Positions 26,552 through 37,510 of a stretch of 64,000 nucleotides of DNA are shown one piece after another. The position numbers and the translations under genes are program-made. The DNA is from an uncultured Prochlorococcus sp. (GTDB taxonomy: Bacteria; Cyanobacteriota; Cyanobacteriia; PCC-6307; Cyanobiaceae): contig CACJCK010000003.1 in the NCBI GenBank assembly GCA_902591865.1, positions 1-64,000 of the forward strand. Direction: 5' to 3'. Every line of letters starts with the position of its first letter. Position 1 is the first letter of the stretch. The notes beneath the pieces are model-generated. The model made no database searches and had not been told where the DNA came from. It saw only the letters and a list, made by a program, of their open reading frames with translations.

Positions 26552-27847
26552 GTGATCGAGCGTTACACATTACCTGAAATGGGGAAAATCTGGACTGAAA
26601 GCGCAAAATTCCAGAGTTGGCTTAAGGTTGAAATAGCTGCATGTGAAGCAAATTTTTCCCTCGGGAAAATTCCTGAGAATGCCATGAAAAATATTCGTTC
26701 AAATGCAAAGTTTGATGAATCTAGAATTACAGAAATTGAGAAAGAAGTTAAACATGATGTCATAGCATTTCTTACAAGCGTTAATGAATTTGTAGGAGAT
26801 TCTGGAAGATACATACATGTTGGTATGACCAGTAGTGATGTCCTTGATACTGGCTTATCTCTTCAGTTAAAAGACTCTTGCGAATTGTTATTAGAAGAAA
26901 TTGAGAAATTAGAAAATGAAGTTAGATTATTAGCGAGGAAGCATAAAAATACATTAATGATTGGCAGATCACATGCAATTCATGGGGAGCCAATTTCCTT
27001 CGGTTTTAAACTTGCTGGATGGTTATCAGAAATAATAAGGAACAAAAAAAGATTGTTAACACTTAAAGAATCTGTAGCTATTGGCCAAATAAGTGGTGCA
27101 ATGGGAACTTACGCTAATACGAATCCTAAAGTAGAACAAATAACTTGTGATTTACTAGGCTTAAAACCAGATACAGCAAGTACGCAGGTTATATCGAGAG
27201 ACATACATGCAGAATATGTGCAAACTATTGCACTAGTTGGCGCTTCTTTAGATAGATTCGCAACTGAAATAAGAAACTTACAAAGAACTGATGTTTTAGA
27301 AGTTGAAGAAGGCTTTACAAAAGGGCAAAAAGGAAGTTCTGCCATGCCTCATAAAAGAAATCCTATTCGAAGTGAAAGAGTAAGCGGTTTAGCAAGAATT
27401 TTGAGGAGTTACGTCTTAACAGCACTGGAAAATATTCCACTTTGGCACGAAAGAGATATAAGCCATAGTTCAAATGAACGTATCATGTTACCTGACGTAT
27501 CAATCTGCTTGCATTTTATGCTCAGGGAAATGAGAGATATAGTAAGCAATTTGGAAGTTTACCCAAAAAATATGCTCAAAAATTTAAATATATATGGTGG
27601 TGTAATCTTTAGTCAGAAAGTTTTACTTTTGCTTGTAGAGAAGGGCTTGTCTAGAGAAAAGGCATATAGTTTAGTACAAAAAAATGCGCATCAAGCTTGG
27701 AATACTCCGAATGGGAATTTCAAACAAAATATAGAGAAAGATAATGAAATAATGGATTTTATTGATCAAAGTGACTTAGAAGAATGTTTTAATCCTTCAA
27801 TTCATCTCAATAATTTAAGTGTAATATGGGAGAAGTTAGGTATCTAG
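26552..27847 (+). CDS. purB: Adenylosuccinate lyase
   Basis: 431 aa; HVGMTSSDVLDTGL, GSSAMPHKRNPIRSE. Confidence 0.97.
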   Translation: MIERYTLPEMGKIWTESAKFQSWLKVEIAACEANFSLGKIPENAMKNIRSNAKFDESRITEIEKEVKHDVIAFLTSVNEFVGDSGRYIHVGMTSSDVLDTGLSLQLKDSCELLLEEIEKLENEVRLLARKHKNTLMIGRSHAIHGEPISFGFKLAGWLSEIIRNKKRLLTLKESVAIGQISGAMGTYANTNPKVEQITCDLLGLKPDTASTQVISRDIHAEYVQTIALVGASLDRFATEIRNLQRTDVLEVEEGFTKGQKGSSAMPHKRNPIRSERVSGLARILRSYVLTALENIPLWHERDISHSSNERIMLPDVSICLHFMLREMRDIVSNLEVYPKNMLKNLNIYGGVIFSQKVLLLLVEKGLSREKAYSLVQKNAHQAWNTPNGNFKQNIEKDNEIMDFIDQSDLEECFNPSIHLNNLSVIWEKLGI

Positions 27848-27895
27848 GATTACTGAAAACCTTATCTAAGTTAAACCAGTGTTTTCAGAGGAATA

Positions 27896-29281
27896 ATGAC
27901 AAAAAACTTTAGGATTGAAAAAGATAGTATGGGAACAATAGAGGTTCCCATGGAAGCTTTGTGGGGTGCTCAAACGCAAAGATCGATAATAAATTTTTCT
28001 ATTGGAGAAGAATTAATTCCTATTGAGTTAATTTATTCACTCACCCTCATAAAAAAAGCTGCTTCAATTGCGAATTTCAATTTAGGTTTAATAGAAAAAA
28101 GGAAAAAAGATTTAATTGTAGAGGCATGTACCGAAATACTTGATGGGCTTCACGATTCACAGTTTCCCTTAAAGGTTTGGCAAACAGGTAGTGGCACGCA
28201 AACAAATATGAATGTTAATGAGGTAATCTCAAATATTGCAGCTTTAAAAACCAATTCAGAGCTTGGTAGTCATCAACCAATTCATCCGAATGATGATGTA
28301 AATAAATCTCAGTCAACTAATGACACTTTTCCTGCTGCTATTCAAATATCTGTTGTTAATGAAATAATCAAAAATTTAGTTCCAACAATCAGAGAACTTA
28401 CTACGATCCTTGATAAAAAAAGTGAAGAATGGAAAGACCTTATAAAGATAGGAAGAACCCATTTTCAAGATGCAGTTCCCCTGACTTTTGGGCAAGAAAT
28501 ATCAGGATGGTCGGAGCAACTTAAAGATGCTAAGAATGCGATTATTTTGAGTCTGAATGAATTGTATTTCTTACCTTTGGGAGGAACTGCAGTTGGTACT
28601 GGGATTAATTGTCCAAAAGGATTTTGTGAAGAGTCTATAAAATCAATTTCCGATGATACTAATCTAATGTTCTATAAATCAAAAAATAATTTTTCTATCA
28701 TGGCCTCGCATGATCGTCTTGCTCAAGTAATGAGTCAGATAAAAATCTTAGCAGGTGCATTATTTAAAATTTCAAATGATATAAAAATTCTATCTTCTGG
28801 TCCAAGATCAGGAATATATGAACTAATTATTCCTCAAAATGAACCTGGAAGTTCAATCATGCCGGGTAAAGTGAATCCAACTCAATGTGAAGCCTTATCA
28901 ATGGTTTGCACTCAGATAATGGGTCTTGAATATGCAGTTTCAATGGCAAATTCTAGCGGCACTTTACAGATGAATGAATATAAGCCTCTTATTGGATTTA
29001 ATATTCTCACAAGTTTAAAATTACTTAAAAATGTAATCAAAAACTTCAGAATAAAATTAGTTGATGGGATGAAACCTAATCAAAAGAAAATGAAGTTAAA
29101 TTTAGAAAATTCACTAATGTTGGTTACAGCCATAGTGCCAAAAGTTGGTTATGAAAAAGCAGCTGAAATTGCAAACCTTGCCTTCAAAGAATCATTAAAT
29201 TTAAAAGAGGCAACACTTAAATTAGGTTATTTAAACGAAGATGAATTTGCTGAAGCAATTAATATCAATTCAATGATTTGA
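27896..29281 (+). CDS. fumC: Class II fumarate hydratase
   Basis: 461 aa; WGAQTQRS, GSGTQTNMNVNEV, PGSSIMPGKVNPTQCE. Confidence 0.97.
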   Translation: MTKNFRIEKDSMGTIEVPMEALWGAQTQRSIINFSIGEELIPIELIYSLTLIKKAASIANFNLGLIEKRKKDLIVEACTEILDGLHDSQFPLKVWQTGSGTQTNMNVNEVISNIAALKTNSELGSHQPIHPNDDVNKSQSTNDTFPAAIQISVVNEIIKNLVPTIRELTTILDKKSEEWKDLIKIGRTHFQDAVPLTFGQEISGWSEQLKDAKNAIILSLNELYFLPLGGTAVGTGINCPKGFCEESIKSISDDTNLMFYKSKNNFSIMASHDRLAQVMSQIKILAGALFKISNDIKILSSGPRSGIYELIIPQNEPGSSIMPGKVNPTQCEALSMVCTQIMGLEYAVSMANSSGTLQMNEYKPLIGFNILTSLKLLKNVIKNFRIKLVDGMKPNQKKMKLNLENSLMLVTAIVPKVGYEKAAEIANLAFKESLNLKEATLKLGYLNEDEFAEAININSMI

Positions 29282-29291
29282 TTAAAAAAAT

Positions 29292-32018
29292 TTAATAATT
29301 GTTGTCAATTCTTTTTGTTGCAGGATTAATATCTTCAGAGACTTTTATAAGATCATTAGATTCAGAAACAGGAAAACGATTAATAGCTTTTAATGCTAGC
29401 TTAGCTTTACTTTTTAATTTATTACTAACGCCAATACAGTATTGCACTTGAGAAAGGACGTCAATTGATCTTCTAATAATCCTCACTAAATCACCTTCGT
29501 CTAATGAAGTATTAAAAACCAAATCTTTCCATTTTTTTCCTCTTGCCCATTCAGAAATAATTCCAGTCATATCTGTTTCTAAATAGATAGGAATTTCAAT
29601 ATGAAACTTATTTTGTTGAAAAGAGACTAATTTTCTTAAACCATCTAATTCATTAAAAACATCTATTACCTTTAAAGAAGGCTTGAAATTACACCAAAGA
29701 TTAGGCCTCCTTAAATCAACACATATAGCTTGAATAATTGCAGCTAAGTCTGGAATATCTAAATCATCTAAATAACCACTAACTAAAACAAGACCAATCC
29801 ATAATTCATTTTCACTTCTTATTGCGCCAACTGTTTGTCCAACTTCTGTCAATTCTAAATCATTTAAACAACCAAAATGATTCAAAATTTTAATCAAATC
29901 GGTAAAAGTTCTCCAGTTATGATTTTCTTTATCCTCAAGAAGTTTTTTTCTAATATTTATTTCTTCTTCAACATCAATAATTCTTTTTCTATATTTCTTT
30001 AATTTCTTGGAGTCTCCAAATCTATGTGCAGGATGATCAGTAACTTTTGCTTCTAAATTATTAATTTGTTGCTGTTGTGCCAAAACTTCCGTTGTCAAAT
30101 CATATTGTGGAGTTTGTAAATCATTTTTTTTAGAAACTTCTAAAATTCGATCTGCATAACACTGCGACATATCATCTCCCCTGAATACCTCTCCAGAAAA
30201 ATACATCTTTGGTACTTCAAGTCCTAAGACATCAATTGCATCCAAATCATTAAAAATACTTACTATGTATGAGGGTTTTATAAGAATAAATAAATTATCA
30301 ATTGTCAAACATAATAAACTCTTAATTTTTTGGGATTCATATATTTTCTTACAAATTAATCCTGGAACAATTTTTCTTTTAATTTGAGGAGCTTTGATTG
30401 AAATTAAGCTTCCATCTTTAATATATGGGAGTGCATTAGCTATCTCTTCTGATAATTTTTCTGCTGATTGTTTTTCTAAAATTTTCAAGAGTCTTTTCTC
30501 TTCTTTAAGACGATTTTTTAACTTTTCGTATGCATCAAAATCTTTCCATGAAACGTTAGATGTAATTTTTTTTAATTCAATTAAATCCTTATCTAAATTT
30601 TCAAGAATTATATTTTCATCTGATGATTCACCTAAATATAAAAAACTACCAAAACTTCTTTTAATTAATTCTTTAGACTTCTCTAAAGTATAACTTTGTA
30701 AAAGATTAAGTACCATTCCATAGCTAGGAGTGAATTGACTTTCTAAAGAATTTGGTTTGCTAATAGCCAGTGCACTAGCTTCTTTGGCACCTTCGAATCT
30801 TGTTTGTAATGTAACAACATATCCCTGCGTATCTTTTCCTCTTCTTCCAGCTCTTCCTGACATTTGCAAAAATTCACTGCTAAATAATAATCTATGCCCA
30901 TCTTCTGTCCTTTTTGATAAAGAAGAAATAACAGTAGTTCTAGCGGGCATATTTATTCCTGCAGCTAGAGTTTCAGTTGCAAAAACAACTTTTATTAAAC
31001 CTTGCTGAAATAATTCCTCAACCAATTCTTTCCATGCAGGCAATAATCCAGCATGATGAGATGCAATACCGCGTTTTAATGCCTCGCATTGAGATTTATC
31101 TTTAATTGCTTCCTGATTATTTTTAAGATAAACATCTAATTTTTGGGATATCATACTCGCTTCTGAATAACTTACTAAAGTTAAATCTTTAATATTCTCA
31201 ATAGCCTTGTCACATCCTCTTCTACTAAAAATAAAATAAATAGCTGGCAACATATTTCGTTCAGCTAGTTTCGAGATCACAAAGCCAATTGAGGGAGACT
31301 TTGGTTGCATTATCCTGCCCACTTTTCCTCTTATTTTCTGTCCTTTAGGAGCTCTCCAAATCTTACAGTTTGGATGAATTCCATTACCCTTATTATTTAA
31401 AAGTGGATGGAGGCCTTTAACACTACAAAAAATAAAATCAAGTGGAACTGGTCTCTTATCACTATTAATTAGTACTGTGGGCCCATGAACTTTTTCTATC
31501 CAATTTTGTAATTGATCTGCATTAGCTATTGTTGCTGATAAAGCTATTATTTGAGTTCTTGTTGGGCAATGGATTATAGTTTCTTCCCAAACTGTGCCTC
31601 TTTGGGGGTCATTCATATAATGACATTCATCAAGAATTACAGATTCTAAATTTTCTAAGGGATCATCAAATTCATCAAATTCACCATAAAGCATGTTCTT
31701 AAAAATCTCAGTCGTCATGACTAAGATTGGTGCTTCTCTATTTATGGTTATATCTCCAGTTAAAAGACCAACTTTATTCTCACCATATTGATTAGCGAAA
31801 TCTCTAAACTTTTGATTTGATAGGGCTTTTAAAGGTGTTGTATAAAAAACTCTACTGTCATGAGATAAGCCTCTATATATAGCAAACTCACCTATCAATG
31901 TTTTACCCGAACCTGTTGGTGCAGTTAAAACAACAGAATTTCCGCTATTAATAGCTCGTATTGCTTCTAATTGGAAATCATCTAGCGGAAAGGGGAAATA
32001 TTCCTCTAAATTAAGCAA
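29292..32018 (-). CDS. DEAD/DEAH-box RNA helicase, Ski2/Mtr4-like
   Basis: 908 aa; TAPTGSGKTLIGEFAI, DECHYMNDPQRG, SATIANADQL, QMSGRAGRRGKD. Confidence 0.93.
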   Translation of the reverse strand: MLNLEEYFPFPLDDFQLEAIRAINSGNSVVLTAPTGSGKTLIGEFAIYRGLSHDSRVFYTTPLKALSNQKFRDFANQYGENKVGLLTGDITINREAPILVMTTEIFKNMLYGEFDEFDDPLENLESVILDECHYMNDPQRGTVWEETIIHCPTRTQIIALSATIANADQLQNWIEKVHGPTVLINSDKRPVPLDFIFCSVKGLHPLLNNKGNGIHPNCKIWRAPKGQKIRGKVGRIMQPKSPSIGFVISKLAERNMLPAIYFIFSRRGCDKAIENIKDLTLVSYSEASMISQKLDVYLKNNQEAIKDKSQCEALKRGIASHHAGLLPAWKELVEELFQQGLIKVVFATETLAAGINMPARTTVISSLSKRTEDGHRLLFSSEFLQMSGRAGRRGKDTQGYVVTLQTRFEGAKEASALAISKPNSLESQFTPSYGMVLNLLQSYTLEKSKELIKRSFGSFLYLGESSDENIILENLDKDLIELKKITSNVSWKDFDAYEKLKNRLKEEKRLLKILEKQSAEKLSEEIANALPYIKDGSLISIKAPQIKRKIVPGLICKKIYESQKIKSLLCLTIDNLFILIKPSYIVSIFNDLDAIDVLGLEVPKMYFSGEVFRGDDMSQCYADRILEVSKKNDLQTPQYDLTTEVLAQQQQINNLEAKVTDHPAHRFGDSKKLKKYRKRIIDVEEEINIRKKLLEDKENHNWRTFTDLIKILNHFGCLNDLELTEVGQTVGAIRSENELWIGLVLVSGYLDDLDIPDLAAIIQAICVDLRRPNLWCNFKPSLKVIDVFNELDGLRKLVSFQQNKFHIEIPIYLETDMTGIISEWARGKKWKDLVFNTSLDEGDLVRIIRRSIDVLSQVQYCIGVSNKLKSKAKLALKAINRFPVSESNDLIKVSEDINPATKRIDNNY

Positions 32019-32157
32019 TAATTGTGATTGAAGAGAGGATGAGTTAACTTCTTAATATATGATCTATATAGATATTAATAAACAAAAAATACCTTGCAAA
32101 CTTTAATAGTAAATCTAAATCTTTTTAATTAAATCCACTATATTTTATTTTGCAAAA

Positions 32158-33297
32158 ATGAAAAAAGTAAAAATTCCAAAAAATAGAATCCGTCAATTAA
32201 AAACATTTTCTTTAGGTAAAAAATCATTCGAACTTCTAAGTTTAAATTCGCAAAATAAAAAACTTATAGACTTATGCAGTAATGATTATTTTGGATTAAG
32301 TAGGGACAAGGATTTAATAAAAGCTGCTTACGAAATAAGCTTGTTAGAGGGTATTGGTTCAGGAAGCTCTAGGTTTATTACAGGTTCAAGACCAATACAT
32401 AAATTATTAGAAACAGAACTGGCCAAGTGGCTTGATCAAGAAAAAGTATTACTTTTTCCAAGCGGATTTCAAGCAAATATAGCCGCTATCCAAGCTTTAG
32501 CAAACAGAAATAGTATCGTAATAGCAGATAAATTGATCCATAACTCTTTATTGGTTGGAGTTAAAGCTGCTCAAGCAAAACTGGTTCGATTTTCACACAA
32601 TAATTTAAAAGATTTAGAAGATAAAATAATTAAATCTAACCCCACAAAAAATTCCATTTTAGTTGTTGTTGAATCTCTTTATAGCATGGAGGGATCAATT
32701 GCTCCGCTCAGAGAAATAACGGAAATTTGCAAAAAAAATAGTGTTCAATTATTAGTTGACGAAGCTCATGCAATTGGGATCTTGGGCCCTGAAGGCAGGG
32801 GTTTAAGTTTTAATTGTCGCTCTAATATAACTATGATTACTGGAACTTTTGGAAAAGCATTTGGAAGCGGTGGAGCTTTCATAGCTTCCAATTCAGAAAT
32901 TGGAGAATATATTATCCAAACAAGTGGTGCATTTAGGTATACAACCGCACTTGCGCCATCTTTAGCGGCTGGGGCGCTGGAAGGTTTAAAAAAAATTTTA
33001 GAAAATAAAGAATGGGGTAATGATTTATTATCATCTGCGAATGTATGGAAAGATGAAATTATTAAAAATTTTAGTTTTCCAGTTCAGGGAGATTCTCACA
33101 TTTTATCAATTATTGTGGGCCAAGACGAGAAGGCAATTTATCTACAAAAATATCTCGAAGAAAATGGGTTTTTAGCAATTGCGATAAGACCTCCAACTGT
33201 TCCAGTGGGGCAATCAAGAATCAGAATAACAATAAGAAGAAACTTAGATTTTAATCTGCTAAACAATTTCATTTCAGTATTAAGAGAGTTTAAATGA
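32158..33297 (+). CDS. bioF: 8-amino-7-oxononanoate synthase
   Basis: 379 aa; GSGSSRFITGSRPIHKLLE, DEAHAIGILGPEGRG, GTFGKAFGSGGAF. Confidence 0.95.
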   Translation: MKKVKIPKNRIRQLKTFSLGKKSFELLSLNSQNKKLIDLCSNDYFGLSRDKDLIKAAYEISLLEGIGSGSSRFITGSRPIHKLLETELAKWLDQEKVLLFPSGFQANIAAIQALANRNSIVIADKLIHNSLLVGVKAAQAKLVRFSHNNLKDLEDKIIKSNPTKNSILVVVESLYSMEGSIAPLREITEICKKNSVQLLVDEAHAIGILGPEGRGLSFNCRSNITMITGTFGKAFGSGGAFIASNSEIGEYIIQTSGAFRYTTALAPSLAAGALEGLKKILENKEWGNDLLSSANVWKDEIIKNFSFPVQGDSHILSIIVGQDEKAIYLQKYLEENGFLAIAIRPPTVPVGQSRIRITIRRNLDFNLLNNFISVLREFK

Positions 33298-33998
33298 AAC
33301 AAATTATTACTCAACATGGGTGGGGACTAAATAAATATTTCTGGGATGATTATAAAGTTGATTTTTTAAATAATAATTGGCATTGGCAAGATAATGAAAG
33401 AGGCTATTTTTCGACAAATAATTATCAAGCAAAATGGATTAAAAGCGAATCTACAAAAGAAATCAGAATGACTTTATGCCATTCATTTGGTTTTCATTTA
33501 ATGCAAAAAAAAATTTTAAAAGAAGCAACTCATATTGTTCTTATAAATTCTTTTAATAATTTTCTTCCTTTTACTGATAAGAGAAACTTTATTTTGAGGT
33601 CTCTAAAAAGAATGGAAACAAAAATCATAAAAGAAGAACCCAAGGATGTGTTGAAAGAATTTATATATAGATCATTTATGCCAAATCATATGACTAATAG
33701 TTTTAAAAATATCTTTTATAAAAGTCTAGAGGGTTTAAATAAAACTCTTCTTTTAAGTGATTTAAAAAAACTTTACATCAATAGAGATTTTCCAGAATTT
33801 TTAAGAAAAGATTGCAAAATTATTTTTATAAAATCAGAAAATGATTTGATTCTTGACAAAGAATCAAATAATAACTTTTTAGATTCCTTAAATAAAACAC
33901 TTGATAGGAAACCAATTTTAATTAAATTAGCTCAACAAGGTCATTGCTTGAATAATTTAAATTTTTACGAGATCTTACTTAATACACTTAATGATTGA
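33294..33998 (+). CDS. bioK: Probable pimeloyl-ACP methyl ester esterase, BioK-like
   Basis: 234 aa between bioF and bioC; candidate catalytic residues in MTLCHSFGFHL (Ser), SENDLILD (Asp), QGHCLN (His). Confidence 0.72.
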   Translation: MKQIITQHGWGLNKYFWDDYKVDFLNNNWHWQDNERGYFSTNNYQAKWIKSESTKEIRMTLCHSFGFHLMQKKILKEATHIVLINSFNNFLPFTDKRNFILRSLKRMETKIIKEEPKDVLKEFIYRSFMPNHMTNSFKNIFYKSLEGLNKTLLLSDLKKLYINRDFPEFLRKDCKIIFIKSENDLILDKESNNNFLDSLNKTLDRKPILIKLAQQGHCLNNLNFYEILLNTLND

Positions 33999-34761
33999 AA
34001 TGGATAGCAAAAAATGGAGTGAGAAAATAAAAAATAATTTCAATGATGCTGCCTATAGGTATTTAGAGTATTCAAATATTCAGAAATTTTTTGCAAAAAA
34101 GATTGTTCAATTTATCAAAGAATTAAATCCCCAAAAAAAAGGTGAATGGATAGATCTAGGATCAGGACCAGGACTATTAGCAGATGAAATAGAAAAAAAT
34201 TTTTCTCCCCAAAAAGTATCCAGAATTGATTTCAGCAAGAAAATGCTTCTTGAGAATAAATTATTTAGAAAAAAAATTTTATGGGATTTGAATAATGAAT
34301 TACCTCCTGAAATAAATAACTGTTCTCTATTAACATCTAACTTTTGCATACATTGGTTAAACAACCCGGAAAAGATAATAAAAAATTGGTTTAGCAAATT
34401 AACAACTGGAGGTTTTTTAATCATTTCATATCCCACAAAAGATTGTTTTCCTGAATGGAAAGATACTTGTAAAAAAATTGAGATTGAATATAGTGGTCTT
34501 AATTTCCTTTGCTCTAAAGAATTATTAAAAGATTTCAAATCAACTGAAAAACATTATTCAGAACAGTTTAATTATCTTGAAAATTTTGAAGATGTATATA
34601 AGCTTTTTAGAAGCATTAAAAATGTAGGAGCACAATCAACAAATTGTAAACGCAAAACAGTGAAAGAGTTAAAGGAAATGCAAAAGTTTTGGCCAAAGAA
34701 TTACAATAATACAGTTAACCTTTCATGGAAAATTGAGATTCAAATCATAAAGAAATTATGA
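33991..34761 (+). CDS. bioC: Malonyl-ACP O-methyltransferase
   Basis: 256 aa; SAM-binding WIDLGSGPGLLADEIE; biotin operon position. Confidence 0.9.
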   Translation: MIEMDSKKWSEKIKNNFNDAAYRYLEYSNIQKFFAKKIVQFIKELNPQKKGEWIDLGSGPGLLADEIEKNFSPQKVSRIDFSKKMLLENKLFRKKILWDLNNELPPEINNCSLLTSNFCIHWLNNPEKIIKNWFSKLTTGGFLIISYPTKDCFPEWKDTCKKIEIEYSGLNFLCSKELLKDFKSTEKHYSEQFNYLENFEDVYKLFRSIKNVGAQSTNCKRKTVKELKEMQKFWPKNYNNTVNLSWKIEIQIIKKL

Positions 34762-35423
34762 GTAGCCACAATAATATTTTCAAATTTATAATTTGTGGAA
34801 CAGATACTGATATTGGGAAAACTTTAATAAGCTCTTTTTTTGTTAAAGGATTAAATTCCTTTTATTGGAAGCCTATTCAAAGTGGTATTGAATCGCAAAC
34901 TGATAGTCAAACTGTTGAAAAACTTGCTCAAGTAGGTAAAGAGAAAATAATAAGAGAAGCTTATGTCTTTACAAAACCTCTATCTCCTCATTGGGCTGCT
35001 GAAATAGATCAAAAAACTATTAACTTTGACAAATTGATATTGCCAAAAGTGCAAGGCTCTCTAATTGTAGAAACTGCAGGTGGATTAATGGTTCCAATAA
35101 CACGCAATTTTTTGCAAATAGATCAATTAAAACAATGGAATCTTCCTGTAATACTTGTATGTAAGAGCTCACTTGGCACTCTTAACCATACCCTACTTAG
35201 TATTGAGGCCTTAAAACGAAGAAATATTGAGATTTTAGGTTTAGTAGTCAATGGCGAAAAACACCTAGATAATCCAAAAACTCTAGTTGATTTTAGTGGT
35301 ATTCCTTTAATTGCTGAATTTCCTTACATCAAAAAAATGGACTCAAATAATTTAGATATACTATGGAAAGAACTAGACATCAAGAATAAGTTGATCTCAC
35401 TATTAAACTCAAAAATAAATTAA
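34758..35423 (+). CDS. bioD: Dethiobiotin synthetase
   Basis: 221 aa; ICGTDTDIGKTLISSFF, ETAGGLMVPI. Confidence 0.94.
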   Translation: MSSHNNIFKFIICGTDTDIGKTLISSFFVKGLNSFYWKPIQSGIESQTDSQTVEKLAQVGKEKIIREAYVFTKPLSPHWAAEIDQKTINFDKLILPKVQGSLIVETAGGLMVPITRNFLQIDQLKQWNLPVILVCKSSLGTLNHTLLSIEALKRRNIEILGLVVNGEKHLDNPKTLVDFSGIPLIAEFPYIKKMDSNNLDILWKELDIKNKLISLLNSKIN

Positions 35424-36725
35424 ATGAAATTTTTGGATTCAAAAACTCCAAATCAAGATTGGCACCCAAATATTTGGCCACCTTTTACACAAATCAATAA
35501 AAGCAAACCGCAAATAGAAGTAACTCATGGTAAAGATGCCCTCTTATTTACTAAAGATCCTGAAAAAGAGCTAATAGATGCAATTAGTAGTTGGTGGGTA
35601 ACTCTACATGGTCATAGTAACGAATATATTGCGGATGCCATTTTCGATCAATCAAAAAAACTTGAACAAGTTATATTTGCTGATTTCTTACATCCACAGG
35701 CAAAAAAATTAGCGGAAAGACTTAGTGAATTAACAAAACTAGAAAGATTATTCTTTTCTGATAACGGTTCTACTGCAGTAGAAGTCGCTTTAAAAATTGC
35801 CTTCCAATCATGGCAAAATAGAGGAGAGACAAGAACTCAAATTGTAGCTTTTGATGGCGCCTATCATGGTGATACATTTGGAGCAATGGCTTTAGGTGAA
35901 AGAAATATTTTTAATGAGAATTTCGATAATCTTATGTTCCCAGTTAGAAGAGTCCCATGGCCTTCAACTTGGATGAACGATGAAGAAGTAGAAAATAAAG
36001 AAAATGAGGCGATCCAAAAATTAGAAACTCTACTTAAAACTCCCACAGTTGCAGTAATCCTTGAGCCACTTGTTCAAGGGGCAGGAGGGATGAATATGGT
36101 TAGGCCTCAGTTTATAAAAAAAGTTTCAGAAATTATAAAAAATAATAATTCTTTGTTAATTGCCGATGAAGTTTTGACTGGTTTTGGAAGATGTGGAAGC
36201 CTTTTTGCGTTTCAAAAAGCAAAAATCATTCCTGATTTAATAAGTATTTCAAAAGGTTTAACTGGTGGATTTTTACCGATGGGAATAACTTTATGTAAAG
36301 AAAAAATTTTTCAATCCTTTATTGATGATTCCCCAAGAAAAACTTTTTGGCATGGACACAGTTTTACTGCTAATCCTTTAGGTTGTGCTGCAGCAAACGC
36401 TAGCCTTGATTTATTAGAAAAAGAACCACAAAAATACCTTTCATTTGAAGAAAAACATTTATCTCATTTAATTAAATTTAAAAACTTATCTTATATAAAA
36501 AAGGTAAGGGTATCCGGCACAATTGCTGCCTTCGATTTAGATATTGGGAACAAAAAAGGGTATTTCAATAATATTGGGAAAGAAATAAAGAGTCTTGCAA
36601 TGGCGCAAGGTTTATTCATTAGGCCACTAGGGAATGTTATTTACCTCTTGCCCCCTCTCTGTATAACAGATGATCAATTAGAAAAAAGTTACTGGATAAT
36701 ATGGCAAATCTTAGATAATCTTTAG
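35424..36725 (+). CDS. bioA: Adenosylmethionine-8-amino-7-oxononanoate aminotransferase
   Basis: 433 aa; WWVTLHGHSNEYIADAI, FDGAYHGDTFGAMALG, ADEVLTGFGRCGSLFAF. Confidence 0.96.
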   Translation: MKFLDSKTPNQDWHPNIWPPFTQINKSKPQIEVTHGKDALLFTKDPEKELIDAISSWWVTLHGHSNEYIADAIFDQSKKLEQVIFADFLHPQAKKLAERLSELTKLERLFFSDNGSTAVEVALKIAFQSWQNRGETRTQIVAFDGAYHGDTFGAMALGERNIFNENFDNLMFPVRRVPWPSTWMNDEEVENKENEAIQKLETLLKTPTVAVILEPLVQGAGGMNMVRPQFIKKVSEIIKNNNSLLIADEVLTGFGRCGSLFAFQKAKIIPDLISISKGLTGGFLPMGITLCKEKIFQSFIDDSPRKTFWHGHSFTANPLGCAAANASLDLLEKEPQKYLSFEEKHLSHLIKFKNLSYIKKVRVSGTIAAFDLDIGNKKGYFNNIGKEIKSLAMAQGLFIRPLGNVIYLLPPLCITDDQLEKSYWIIWQILDNL

Positions 36726-36733
36726 ATGGAAAT

Positions 36734-36991
36734 TTAAGGTCCCTGCAGTATTGCATTTTCCACATCTTCTCTATTAATGCAGTAAGAAAATAATCTTTTA
36801 GTTTCTTGTCCTTCACTTTCCCATATAACACTTAAATCTTCTTGTTCAAAAATAATAGTTGCATTCCAATTAGAAAGTAACAGGTACCATTTAGATGGAT
36901 TATTAACATCCTTCAAAGCACCTAAATCAGTTAGCCACAATTCCAATGATTGCAGTGAATGTTGGTTGATGGGTTTTTTATGGAGATTCAC
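36734..36991 (-). CDS. DUF3143-like conserved protein
   Basis: 85 aa; LWLTDLGALKDVNNPSKWYLLLSNWNATIIFEQEDLSVIWE. Confidence 0.75.
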   Translation of the reverse strand: MNLHKKPINQHSLQSLELWLTDLGALKDVNNPSKWYLLLSNWNATIIFEQEDLSVIWESEGQETKRLFSYCINREDVENAILQGP

Positions 36992-37007
36992 AAACTATTT
37001 TAAAGTA

Positions 37008-37448
37008 TCATTTTACTAACCAGATAGGTATTGTATCTAATTCTTTGCCAGTAAAAGAGGCAATAAAAATTGAACAAATCAAACTAATAGAAATGATAAT
37101 AAATAAAAGAAATAACGAAAACAATTCCCCATTTGAAAAAGGTCTTCTGTTACCTACTAAATTTTGATTATTTGAATCGATTATTAAAGTATTTAAAACT
37201 TTAGTATTAGGCTTACTTCTAGATTTTTCCTTTAGTTTGTTATCGTAGATTTTCCTCAAATTACTATTATTCAAATTTTCATAAGCTTCCAAAACTTCTT
37301 GAAATTTACTTTTAGCATCGTCTATTTCTAAAGAAGTTGTATCAGGATGCAACTCAATAGAAAGTTTGCAAAATGCCTTTCTTAATTCATGATTTGAGGC
37401 ATTTTGATCTACACCTAAAATTTTGTAATAAGAAGTTTCCCCTTTCAA
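37008..37448 (-). CDS. DnaJ-domain protein with C-terminal TM helix
   Basis: 146 aa; SYYKILGVDQNASNHELRKAFCKLSIELHPDTT (HPD motif). Confidence 0.88.
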   Translation of the reverse strand: MKGETSYYKILGVDQNASNHELRKAFCKLSIELHPDTTSLEIDDAKSKFQEVLEAYENLNNSNLRKIYDNKLKEKSRSKPNTKVLNTLIIDSNNQNLVGNRRPFSNGELFSLFLLFIIISISLICSIFIASFTGKELDTIPIWLVK

Positions 37449-37510
37449 AATAATCTTTTATTAATATTGTAATTCTAATAAATTTTTAATAAATAGAATG
37501 TATTTTATGA

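Noticed and set aside
34107-34538. 143-aa minus-strand ORF inside bioC
   Set aside because: Antisense shadow of the bioC frame; no recognisable domain or promoter.
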